64,000 nt of DNA from assembly GCA_948567375.1 (NCBI GenBank), contig OX419755.1:4841001-4905000 (forward strand). The letters are read 5' to 3'. Below the pieces are notes generated by a model, which saw only the letters and a program-made list of their open reading frames with translations, had not been told where the DNA came from and did not search any database. Position numbers and translations under genes: made by a program. Each line of letters starts with the position of its first letter. Position 1 is the first letter of the stretch. Origin of the DNA: Lunularia cruciata (taxonomy: Eukaryota; Streptophyta; Marchantiopsida; Lunulariales; Lunulariaceae). This document shows positions 33,501-44,880 of the stretch, piece after piece.

Positions 33501-35864
33501 TCTTCTTTGCCTTCTTGATGACGAAGACCAGCAAATCCAATCGTCGACTAGCAAGGTAGGTACTACGTACGTAGTATTAATACATATGGTTCAGACTTTA
33601 TATATTTTAATGTGACTCTAGCGACGATTCGTATGGATTGGTCAAAATGATGACGAGGTCTACGGATTTATGCCCACGATTTGGACGTATCTGATAAATT
33701 GACAATGAAACTGTGACCATGTTTGACGCAGGCTATTGTCGAGTATGTGTTTCAACGGCAGCTGGAGGATGAGTCAACGTCAACTTTGCTGACGCTCACT
33801 AAGTCAAGAAGAGCAGCAATGGATTGGGTCCGGGGGTTTGCACATAGGTACTCCTACCTAGATTATCAGCCAGCAGAGCTTGACGTTCCCAAGCGTGGTC
33901 GAAAATTCCAAGCAAGCTTTTCTGAAGTATCACCAAAGACCTTTGATAAGGTTTTAAATCTGCTGCAAGATGAACAGGTGGGAAGTATGGCGGTTGGGGT
34001 AGTTGCAGAGCTAGCCTTGTATGAGTCAGAAGAATCTCTAACACGTGTGGCGTGTAGGTTGGCCCAAATTATGAGCTCATCAAAACATGAATTTCTCGTG
34101 GAGTGCATGAAGGCCATTATGGGAGATGGAGAGGGTACGAAGGTGATTGAAGTAAGTGAGTCACTGTTGAGATGTCATGGTATTCTTGAGTCTTCGAAGA
34201 ACTGCATGGATAACGTCCCTGGCAGCTCCTCTAGTGCAGTACGGATTGCTTCGGAGATTTACCATCTCTCAGTGAGAACTGGTTCCGCTAAGACGATGGG
34301 AGAATACCCAGGTTTTCTCACCAGCCTCGTGAACCTGGTCAAGAAGGTTAGATGTGTTCCGTACATAAAAGATGAAGACAGCATTCGCGATTCACCATCT
34401 TGTGGAATAGACCTGTTAGCATCGGTAAGATGTAGATATAATGCGGAATGTCTGACCCCGGTAGAAGCAATTCGTGCCTTGGGTCGACTTACCTTCCTTC
34501 CGGAGAATAGGGACATCGTGCTGAAAGCATACGACGTTGTAAATCTGCTAGAAACGATGGTTAGTATAAAACACGACCATCTATTTTGGGGTGCGGCCGC
34601 AGTCTTCTTGAGTAACTTTGCGCTGCACGCGGAGCCATCGTTGCACGAACGGATCTCTAAGGTGCCAGGATTGAAGAGCAGTCTTCTTGGAGGCAGAAAG
34701 TTCTTCAAGATAACTCAGGATGAACCGACGAGATCTCCATCGAATGGCGACGATCTCTCTCATGTCAAGGGCGACGAAGTTCCTAGTTCCGAGATGACAT
34801 GGTACGAGGAAGACGTGCAACAAGCTGAGATGGTGAACAAGGACTTCAACAGACGTACTGATTATGCTGGTGAGATTGAATTTGTGAACAGGCCTTGGGT
34901 ATCCATAGGTAGAGCAGTGTCAATACTCTATCCTTCCGAAGTCAACCAGACAGTAAACGTTGACCTGCCCGAGATCCACGAATATTTCTACTACTTCGGT
35001 GTTGGTGTGGGATATTCGGAGCAAAGGAAGTTCGTCCAGGCGTTAGCGAGTTTCAATCGAGTGGTCGATTGGCTAGATGAATCAGGGGTATCCGGTACTC
35101 AGCGTGAAACTTTCACTTCGGAGTCCTCTCATACTATTTATGAGCGATTCTTCTATGGCTGCGCGTTAATGAGGTTAGTAACACAGTCTCAAACCTCAAA
35201 GTGCTCTTGTCCATTGCAAGTTTGCAATTTGTGGTTTGCCTTCCCTGACCTGTGAATCTGGTTTCTGGAGCGCTCATCTAACTCTTCTCTTTGGATCATT
35301 CTCCACAGTTGCTACAAAGTGAAAGGGTTGATGGAAGATTATGAAGGAGCACTGAAGGGCCTGACAAAGTATAAGGAGTCTCGTGATTGGTACAACGAGA
35401 TGTCTTACTCAATGCTTCTGTCGATGTACAATGGCCTGCTGATATGGGGCTATGATAGGAGTAAGGAACTTCAAATCAAACTACAAGTTGAGGAGGGCAT
35501 TTTGAAGAAGTTGACACTTGACTTCAAAGGCGCTATGGAACACCTAAACAAAGCTCTGAAAGACTTAGAAGAACTCGAGTACGGCAGTGTTTCCCGTGAA
35601 ATCGAGGTCAGGGGAGTTCGAAGTAAAGTAGTCTCCTGGGAGGATAAGTACATGTGTAGAAGGTTAGAGTATGAGTGTTTGAGGCATAGAGGCCATCTTA
35701 AGTTTCTCCAAAACGATGAGAGAGGAGCTAGAATAGATGCCCATGCAGCGCTGGAGCTCGGTAGTCAGCCATTGAGGAACTGCAATGATTTTCAAAAGGA
35801 GTGGTTCATCAGTTCATTCATGTTTGAGATTCAAGTAGAATTTCTGCATTACAAATTGCAGTAA
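30508..35864 (+). CDS. Alpha/beta-hydrolase-NB-ARC-ARM/TPR protein (NLR-like), copy 2
   Basis: Exons 30624-31304, 31565-32410, 32767-33555, 33732-35173 and 35309-35864 join in frame. A candidate first exon 30508-30525 (MFLEIQ, donor GTACGT, phase 0) gives about 1443 residues; only this exon is doubtful. Domains: SERAC1-like hydrolase (7-290) with FFHGL and GHCIG, where the nucleophile Ser is Cys (TGC at 30957-30959, residue about 118); the His in ASHHTITKP (31634-31636, about 257) is kept. NB-ARC: P-loop GAPGTGKTK (about 336), kinase-2 VLIILDDVW (about 432), GVRYLVTT, GLPL-like CEYHPLVL (about 525), winged-helix-like segment and LHKLRKD (about 667) where NLRs have MHD. Residues 779-1259 are ARM-like helical repeats (e.g. 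LGRLTFLPENRDIV); 1260-1443 look like TPRs. All intron positions match copy 1, but the last intron here has a normal GT donor. By eye the two proteins are about half identical. An immune-receptor role is inferred. Confidence 0.87.
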
Positions 35865-37592
35865 ACTCCTACAGAGAAAGCCGGGAGCGCGACTTGGAAT
35901 TTTGGAAAACCATGCGTCCTTGAAAACTTTGTAAAATGTTATACTCTGTACATTGGACCTCAAAATTCACAATTCTATGATAGTAAGCTTTACTACATTA
36001 AATGATACTATCATTTGCTTCTAATTGATGAACTAGAAAATCATTTAATTTTATATTAAGAGATTTAAAATAAGGTGTTCAGGACTCCCTGTGAAGGTCC
36101 TACAACTTTAACGTTTATTCTCTGAATCTTATCATACTTGGAATTTGAAGCTAAACTCTTTTCCTAAATCTTACTCGCTAGATGATACTCCTCCGTTTTC
36201 AATTCCCGATGTTCAATTTCTTGCTGTTGTTGTCTTTTTCTTCTCCCGTTCATGATATAATCTAGGTCATAGGAAATATTACTTATGAGCTATGAAAAGT
36301 ATCAATTTTCATTTTGCCTTTCTATCACTTTCACTTATAATTAGTTATATAATTTCTTTTCTAAAATGCACTCAATCGTCTGGTATTCGTTTCAATTCTA
36401 TTCGCATACAGTCATGCTTGTATTTCATATGCATTTCTATGTTCCTTCTTAGAGCGTCTCCAACGCTATAGGGTTAAACAAGATTTGCAAGCATAAATCC
36501 AGTTTGGGATACTTCGATTATTGATGGAACGCGCATGCCCAAAGTGATATGTGCTTTCTTGGCCAGATCTTTCAGGGTTTCGTGAGGCAATCCCGCTCAC
36601 AAGAAACCTCTGAGAAAAAGGCGGAGATTGAGATTTAACAAGGTGGAGATTGACATCTGACAGCTGAGATGACTCATTAGCATGCTTTCCCTTTGGGGTT
36701 TCTGAATTGTTAAATTTACTTTGTATACACTAGTTCATGTGACAACTTCGAAACAGTGTTCACTTTACTTAGATACTAACCGTTAAAATCAGCCATTTCT
36801 TATGAAAAATGGTCAATGACTTTTGTTCATAACATATTTGCCTTTTACCTTGCTTTCGTTTTGATATTCTTCGACTCAACAAACAATCCATGACTTTGCA
36901 ATCTATCCAACTCAATATGGACATAGTTTATTTCTTTCATCGCTCCATTACCATTGAGGGTTGGGAATTTGATACCATTGTAATTGACAAATGAACAACA
37001 AGACAACACTCAGTTCACAACAATAGCAACTTGGAAAGTAATACACAAACATCTAAAATGGTAGACGTATTAGAGGGTCAATGAATGGAAAGCCAATCCA
37101 AGGATAGCAAAGGGAATAGGAAAAAGCAAGGAGATGAAGCTGTATCACTTGAAAGTCTTGATGATGATCATCAAAAAAGAAAAGTCCGGAACTCCTGAAA
37201 CGTAGCAATGCTCCATGGGCAACAAGAAGAAAAACATTTGGTGTGAGAGTGTCACAGAGATGCTCTTATTGAGGTAAGTCAAGCACTTGCAATAGCATTG
37301 AATCGATGAGCAAAAGCAATTGAAGATGCTAAATTTTTCTATCTTTATATGCAAGATACCTCAAAACTATATCCAAGTAGCAAATATGCATCATGAAGAA
37401 GATGCTTATCGATGAGATGGATATTGGAGTGCAATTCATTGAACTAAACCCACCTCTACATTGAGAAAACGTATCCGCTGCAAATTGGGTTACAGAGAAG
37501 GAAAATTAAGACTTCACAATGCAACGCTGTGCCACTGCAAGAGGATTTAAACACTATATAGGGGACAATTATCAAGGTAAATAGGACAATTA
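35865..37592. other. 3' flank of copy 2 and spacer
   Basis: It should contain the 3' UTR of the receptor-like gene just after its TAA at 35862-35864. No other gene is recognised. The sequence is AT-rich and open stretches are short and without motifs. Confidence 0.4.
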
Positions 37593-37990
37593 TCAAGGCA
37601 TGTGAGATCCAGTGAGGGATTTAGCAAGTTTCTTTGTTGGAAGTGTAGTGAAGTACTTTGTAACAAACCAAGGAGAGAAATAGGAGGACGGAGGATCAAA
37701 ATTTGCAAGTTTCTTTGTTAGAAGTGTAGTGAAATACTTTGTAGCGAATCGAGGAGAGAAATAGGAGAATGGAGGATAAAACTGAGAACTCTCAATTGAA
37801 TGAAATTCCAAATGCTTGGACTGAGCCAAGGCTTTGGTATTTATATGCAAACTAAGTACAAGACACCCAAAGAAACTTCTAAACAATTTTTCTCCTAGAA
37901 GCCACCTTTCTTGGAGTACAAGCTAAGCTAACACTTTACTTGGCATAAAGACATTCAGTCCTTTTGAAGTTTCTAGAAGCTTCTCACCAA
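37593..37990 (-). repeat. LTR-like fragment with an 81-bp internal duplication
   Basis: Read on the minus strand it contains TATAAATACCAAAGCC(T), CATTTGGA.TTT and TATTTCTCTCCTCG in the same order as the LTR just upstream of the Ty3/Gypsy primer-binding site at 60209, so it is probably a solo or truncated LTR of that family. An 81-bp block starting GCAAGTTTCTTTGTT (37624 and 37705) is duplicated in tandem with about 10 differences. Confidence 0.55.
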
Positions 37991-40900
37991 GAGGATTCTT
38001 GGATGCCTCTAGAAAATTCTTAGAATTCCTATATGTATGCTAGTTCTACCTCCTTTTAGCTATACTTATCTTATGCTAACTCAATATTACTACATAATTT
38101 CATTCAATATCAAAATGAAACTTACATGCAAAGTCACACCAAATTTATCAAAGGTGTAAGTGTCAGCTTGTCTAAACACGCCAGTAAGTGTAGTACTATT
38201 TTCTAAAATTCAATTTCATTTTTTTATCACATTATTGAAATTTTTAGAAATCAACAAAGATAAAATTCATGGAAAAAGTACACTAAAGCTAGACTTATAG
38301 CATTCATTGTGCTCAATCATCCTGATCTCCTCTCAATGAAAGTATTTTTTCCACTAAATCCTCTTTTACTGTGTTGTACTGTTTGTATATTTAACATAAG
38401 TCACAGCAATGGTAAATCGATGCCTTCATGTATCTACATATACTATGCCAAAACAGATCAAGTTGAATAACATAGGATAGGATCACGTTAAATGGCATGC
38501 AAATCTATGCCTTCATGAATCTATGCCATTTGAAAAAACTGCACTTGGTCATTCTAATCTCCCAAATTCATCTTGTTAGGCAACAAAATATGAGTAAACA
38601 AGTTGTCACTCCTTGATCCCTTGTTGTGTATCAAAGGAAATCTTGTGTTTGAATGTGGTTTGTTGTCCTGAGTGTCCTACCTTGTCCATATTTTTATTGT
38701 ATGCCCTTGTTACCTTCATTTTCTCCTTGGCTTATGCTCTCTCTCTTGAGGATAAGTCTATTATTTGGACCATTCTTTTTGACTTCTTTGATGCTTAGAT
38801 TGTGTGATGTTAATCCTCTTATGAATGCTTGCATGTTGTAAGATTCATCTACTCTGACAAAATTTCTTGTACTTGCATATTTTTTATTGGTTGCTTCATA
38901 TTTTTCTATCTCCTTCAGCGCTTTAGGGTGTGAGAAGAAGTAGTTGGGACAATGGAAGTGATGGGTATTTCTTTTTTTCCTCCTCTATGAGAAGATCTAT
39001 CCCTGAATAAAATTAGATTATAAATGGAGATATGATCATAGTGCATCCGTACTTCTGTATTTCTTTGATGAACTCGGCTACATTTTTATGAAACACACCC
39101 AAATCACTGGTTTCTCTCATGAAAGAGTTGAAAGAAGATGGCTTGGTTCAAGTTCACATAAACTATTTGTTTAGTCTTGAAAAACTTCATTATGGTTTCA
39201 GTTACAACTTGGCAGATGGGATCCTTCAAGGAGTTAATGCTATAGACATTGGTCATTTTTTGCTTCTTCAAACTAGTTATCTATTTTGGCTTTGATTTTG
39301 GGCTAGGATGATCATGATGGATATCTATGAACATCTGATCAAAGATTTCAGGTTTCATGTCCAAGACCCATTGCCAATCTTTTGTCCAAATTGTTGGACT
39401 GCCTCTCAAGAATTTATTGCTAGGCTCATGATCACTACAAATCTCTACTAGTATGGAAATGTTGGAGATGTTACAATCCTGTAATAGGAATTTTATCTTT
39501 CTACCTTGAATGAATTTGAGTAGTTAGTGCAGTCCCCACTCAAAGATGTCTATTGTCTTACTAACGATCTTGGGAAGTTATTGTTGTTTCTTCTTGACTC
39601 TCTTGTCTTGCACCATTTCTACATTCTGTTGCCACACAATAACACAGTGAATTCTCTTACCAAAACCCACCCTCTCACATAGACTCTCAAATTGCATGAC
39701 TGGTAAAATTGAGTTCCTACAAAAATGGGATGACAGAAGGAGAGAATTTCCAACAAGTGAATCTGGAGAAAAATTCTGCCCCACCATGTGAGTCTTCATT
39801 TTATACTTTAGGTGTACCTTTCTGACAGCCAATGGTTGTGTCAATTGGTGAAGAGTCATGCATTTGGAATGAAAGCATTTCAGTCAAGGCAAATGGTTTG
39901 GATTTTTGTTCTTTGGCTTCAAATTCATCTCTCTTGAATTTTTTCATTGACACATGGCTATAAAAATATGTGATAGTACACATACCACTTGCAAGCTCAT
40001 ACTCATATCCCTCATCCACAAGAAGTCATATTGATCTGCATGATTCTTGACTTCATATTATCTTTTAGCTTGTCATTACAAAGACCATGAGGCTTGTAGC
40101 AACAAAGATTACACACTATTATCAGACAATTGTGGTCTTGTACCTGTCTCATATATCAAAGGACACATCCTAGACATATATACAAGGTTGATGCACAAAT
40201 AAAAACTGTCCTTCAGTGTTGTTATTTAAATACTAAACTTCTAATATCATACTACAAAATTGAAACAAAAGAAATAATTCAGCTCTACTAAAGCAAAGGT
40301 CACCATATACATTCCATATGCTTTGTATGGAAGAAAGTGCATTTGATTGTAGAAAATGGTCTCTCTACTTGCATCCTTTCTTATTAATTGTTTTTATTTA
40401 GGGAGGAATAATTTATTGATATTAAAGAATCAAGAAAAAAATACTAACATAATATAGAAAATTCCAAGGAAAATTTAGCTATCAAAACTTCTAATACTAC
40501 TAATTGCTTGGAGGACCAGCAAAGGTATGTGTTGTCTTGGTAATCTTGATTGTTAAACATAATCAAATGGATTCTAGTTGAATAAATAGCTCATTCAACT
40601 AGTGTGTCAAAGTGTGGTGGGATTTTAATTGAGTACAGTTTACATATTTTCTGGATCATAATTCCTTCAACCAGCTTCTTCAAGATAGGGAAGGATTTGA
40701 CAACAAAGATTGATGAGTTGAATGATCATCACATGTCCAGATGTGTGGATTTTATTGACAATAAGGAAGAGATTTTCCTGATATGGAAGTAGATGTTGAG
40801 GTTCAAGGCCTGGTCATACTACCAAATGGTGATAGGGACCATGAGCAAAAAATGAGTGTTTATTTTTTATACTCTCTAATATAGACCTAATATATTCCAT

Positions 40901-41001
40901 AGATGCTACCAAATACAAAAGAATTTATTCTTGTAGATTTAATACCAAATTTTTGAAGTTTAGAAGAGCTCTTTTTAGAAGCATAATTTTATTGGCAACC
41001 C
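37991..41001. other. Spacer, nothing recognised
   Basis: About 3 kb without a recognisable gene. The minus-strand open stretches at 40019-39578 run on from one another (with a frame change) and may be decayed transposon coding sequence, but no domain is visible. The plus-strand stretch 40604-40792 may belong to the Harbinger-like remnant that follows. Confidence 0.35.
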
Positions 41002-41196
41002 TTGCTTGAGGTGCATACAAATATGAGTGAGATACTCGGAGCAATAGGTATTGTTGGTGATGTTGAAGATGAGTATGTGTGCATCGGGGAGTCTACAACA
41101 ATACAATCATTTTGGGAATCTGCAAAGATCATTCTGAAAATATCTGACAATGAGTATCTTAGGCATCCTACAGAAGGAGATGTCACAAGGGAATAA
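41002..41196 (+). pseudogene. PIF/Harbinger transposase fragment
   Basis: About 64 codons read DEYVCIGESTTIQSFWES and NEYLRHPTEGDVTRE. Established: plant Harbinger (DDE_Tnp_4-like) transposases have the pattern DEY.(R/K)IGEST..E.L..F and, some 20 residues on, EYLR.P...D..RLL just before the DDE core. The fragment stops at a TAA where the catalytic core should begin, so it is a relic. Similarity is by eye but the two spaced motifs make the call fairly safe. Confidence 0.65.
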
Positions 41197-42869
41197 AAAA
41201 TTTCCACTCTCTATATATACAATTCAGTGAATTAAACATCCCAAACCATCTTGCAAAGTGCAGAGAAATACAGAGAAAAGATGGGTAGGGGTGTTTAATT
41301 AACTAGATAGTATATTATTGGAAGTGAAAATTTTGTCTCCTTGCAGTCCTAGGACAATATAGAGACAAGGATGGCAACTACTCTATACCTTTGGAGACTA
41401 TTTTTACAAATACATTATGGATTTGGTACACTATTATTAGATTCATTAAATTCAATTATATTATAATTGTGGTGAACTGGTCTCCTTTTGTCGGTGAATC
41501 TCTTGAATGAGGGGATAGCAAAATTTCAATTTCAAGTGCATGACCAAAATTATAGTAATTAGTTTCTCTTACAAACCAAGAATTAAACCACCTTTTAGGG
41601 ACCGTTCTTAGATTTTACCAACTTTTTGTGGTTCTAATGAAATTCAAAATCTTAAAATGATATTTTCAAGAAATTTTCTACAAAATATGGCAACCATTTG
41701 TTAGCATAATGTTGAAAACTGTGTAATTTGAGAATTTTTTTTTCTCATTTAAGATATTCATGCGGAGAAATTTGATAGAGGGCAAAACTAACAGTATGAG
41801 ATATTTCAAAATTGAAAATTTCATTATAGAAGAATTAGATCAGACCTGGTAACAAAGGTATCGCTAAAGATTGGATGGTCGTCTGGTGGTTATGAAAATG
41901 GTCTATATTGCAAAAGAAGCTTTAAAATGTACTATGAAGTAACATATTGAGCCGTGTACTCCATAGATCATCCTTGTTCAAAACCTCCGACAGAGACAAC
42001 AAACTTCAGGGCTTCCACTAAAGTGTTCTAATTTTTTTTTTAACTATCTCTACTAGGAGTCTCTTTGTATGTTTTCAGGAACTTGATCGTCTAAATCCTC
42101 ATTCTTATTCCTCCCTGTATCTTTTCATTTAAGAAAACTTGCTCACAATTTTGATTTACGGTGTTTTTCTTGAGGACAAACTGTTTTGTCAAAGTAAAAT
42201 CAAACGCTTATATGTTGCTGAGGATAAATATTCTTGTCAAGGTAAAGTGGAACTGTAATATTTTGATATCCATGAAATGAATCTCAGCAAGAGGCAACGT
42301 GTAAATGTAGCTTGCGTCTTTTGGTCACTTGGTTGTGTCCTTTGGGAAAATATTTTCCAGTAATTACATCAACTTGCTTGATAGCAAACCTTTGAATCTC
42401 AAGTTAATTCCGGTTCTCCTTCTCTATTTTTATATAGTAATTTAAACACTTGAAATCCCAAATGGTTCAAAACCAACAAGTTTAGTATCTGGAGTGTCTC
42501 AGATTCTAGGTTGCCGTGCACATCTGGCGGATTGGTCACTGGAAATTTGTGTATGGCCGGATTCCCTAGTGGAGCATTCTGTATGGCACATAGTGGTGCT
42601 AGAGCCATATGTCATTTTTTGCAAGTTACGACAATCTGTGTACACCTCTCCAAGTCGGGGGCAGACTTCCTCATCAACCACTTCTCCTTCATTTCAGTTA
42701 CTTCTTCCTTCACATGTCCAGGGATTTCAAGGAAAACAACTTCGTCCGATTTGCCAGAGGTGCGAAGAAGAAGGACAATCAAAAGTTAAGCTTCATCTGA
42801 ACATTCGAGGGAGCTCAATTTTCAGACCTGCAGACATCTATTAGCTCAATCACCACCACAACGATCAAG
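41197..42869. other. Spacer upstream of the phytocyanin pseudogene
   Basis: AT-rich to about 42400, then less so. Several overlapping open stretches at 42399-42844 in both strands have no recognisable motif. The last few hundred bases may be the old promoter of the phytocyanin gene. Nothing else is supported. Confidence 0.35.
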
Positions 42870-43592
42870 ATGGGCCGTCAGGCGAATGCAACGTTTCTGG
42901 GACTACTGATGACAGTAGGATCGATAGCTTTGCTACAATCTGTTCTGCTGAAACGTACGTTATCGGAGGTCAGGTAGGATGGATGCTCCTATCCTCTACA
43001 AATGGCCTCAACTACGACAAATTCAGCTCTGAACACACATAGCTCGTGGGTGATATTCTCAGTAAGTTACCTTTCTGCTGAGTCTCTACATCAGCATGAT
43101 TCTTCTTTTCAGTTGGGATTCAACGTGACATGAGTAGCTAGCTTGAAGCCTCTTTCGCATATCTCATGATATTTTGGACTTTTTCTATGCATCTACATGG
43201 AACCATTATGACTTTCCACGGATGATTCTCTAAGAACATCACCTCGAATGTGCTGCAGGTTTCCAATATGACAAGGACCGTCACAATGCCGTCCCTTTGA
43301 AATCGTAAGATGCGACTCTTGCAATCTCAATAATGTCACTATATTGGAAGCTAACGGCTCCACCGAGATCCATTTGAAAACTGCCGCTATGAAGTACTAC
43401 ACATGTGGGAAAGCCGGCCACTGTCAATCAAGCCAGAAATTCTGGATTAAAGTTGAGCAGCCATCTTTCCTTGCTGAGGGTCCAGCAAGCGCACCTCCCG
43501 AATCAGATCCACAATCTGGCTCTGCATCGTCTACTCGTGGATTCCAATTTACATCTATCTTTGTTTTCGGTGTAATTTCCTATTTGTTTTGA
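42870..43592 (+). pseudogene. Phytocyanin (stellacyanin-like blue copper protein) pseudogene
   Basis: Two exons (42870-43061 and 43259-43592) with a phase-1 intron carry the full layout of a phytocyanin: a signal peptide (MGRQANATFLGLLM..), TYVIGGQVGWML, NGLNYDKFSSEHT, the intron, then FQYDKDRHNAV, CNLNNVTI, KYYTCGKAGHCQSSQKFWIKV-like copper site, a Pro/Ser-rich linker and a hydrophobic tail typical of a GPI signal. Copper ligands of the C-terminal site (Cys, His) are kept and the axial position is Gln, as in stellacyanins. Three lesions break it: a frameshift at the end of the signal peptide (about 42935-42950), an in-frame TAG in EHT*LVGD (about 43040), and a frameshift after NAVPLKS (about 43305). 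Sequencing error could explain one lesion but hardly all three. Confidence 0.8.
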
Positions 43593-44477
43593 TCTTAGCT
43601 ATCAATTTAACCTCCCATTGGTATTTGCTCGCTCCAAGTCACAGGTTCAGGGAGATGGAATCGAGCCCAAGGTTATAAACTGATTGATTCACACAGATTA
43701 TATTCTCATTAGTGCTAGATCCTCACAAATTTGCTAAGATTATGATCATTATGATGAGCGTTGCTTGAACTTCATTTCCGAGATTATATTCTCGTTAGTG
43801 CTAGATCCTTACAAATTTACTAAGATTATGATCATTATGATGAGCGTTGCTTGAACTTCATTTCCGAGAAGAACGTAAACGGTAAAAAGTTTTCTTCAAG
43901 CCCACTCATTAAATATGTATTAGACCAAAGAATACAAACAAAAGAGAGTTGATTTCTCCGATATTTTATGGGGAGTTGTGTAGGCTTTACTCATATATCG
44001 GACATGGTGCTATCTTTTTGACCCTGTATTTATCCGAGCTAATATATTGCGATGCTACTTTAGTTTTGGATCTTAAAAGCTAGCCATCGGTTATAGCAGA
44101 TTGTTCGATTCAGATAACTCCACAAAGGGTGCATTATTGTTGAAACTCGTGAAAACATGAGTGATGATCGCAACATATGTTGTACTATCCACTATACTTC
44201 TACACACAAATATAACTTTGCCATATTCACAAAAAGCACGTCCGTCAAAAGTTTAATGTATGATTAAAGAATGAGGAACCACTATTGTAACAGTTCATGT
44301 GATGCTACCACACTATAGTCGTTCGCTACTAGCACCGCAACCATTCATCCTTCTCCAAGTTTCTTTAGGTCACCTATCCTATGTAGCCTATCAAAGCTTC
44401 AATTCCTAGCCTTGGTTGTCATATCTTTGCATATAAAGGTTGACAAAGAGATAGTACTCATATAGCCCCCACAACTT
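43593..44477. repeat. Region with an 86-bp tandem duplication (43696-43867)
   Basis: A block GATTATATTCTC(A/G)TTAGTG to CTTCATTTCCGA is repeated head to tail (starts 43696 and 43782) with only a handful of differences, hence recent. The rest of this stretch shows no gene. Confidence 0.75.
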
Positions 44478-44880
44478 CTTGTTGAGGTTGAGATCTAGAA
44501 GTGGACAATGGCCTTGGCCAGCTCCTCAGTCTCTTGAGGGGATCCTTGTTCTCAACTGCAACCAGAAAGGTACATTTGGCTTCTAAAATAAGACTAATCC
44601 ATTCCATTATATAGTCTCAGCTTCTAATAAGAATGAAAAGCACGACATTTTTGACTCTTTTTGACTCAAAGAGATAATCCTCATCTCCTCTATACCAACC
44701 ACACCTTCATCTTGTTGAGCTTGAGATCTAGAATTCGACAACGGCCTTGGCAAGCCCCAGGGTCTCTTGAGAGGGATTCTTGTTCTCACTTGCAACTAAA
44801 AAGCTACATTTGGATTCAAAAGCAAGCTAATCTATTCCACTATGTGATCTCAACTCTTAATAAGAATTCAAATCATTATG
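44478..44880. repeat. Direct repeats of about 170 bp, 233 bp apart
   Basis: CTTGTTGAG(G/C)TTGAGATCTAGAA begins copies at 44478 and 44711. Both continue through CAA.GGCCTTGGC, TCTTGAG.GGGAT.CTTGTTCTCA and TACATTTGG to CTAATAAGAAT. Divergence is moderate. No consistent reading frame is kept. Confidence 0.65.

Noticed and set aside
34259-34708. Minus-strand frame of 149 codons within copy 2, and similar antisense frames within copy 1
   Set aside because: They are shadows of the strongly coding opposite strand; the sense frames carry the recognisable domains and matched splice sites.
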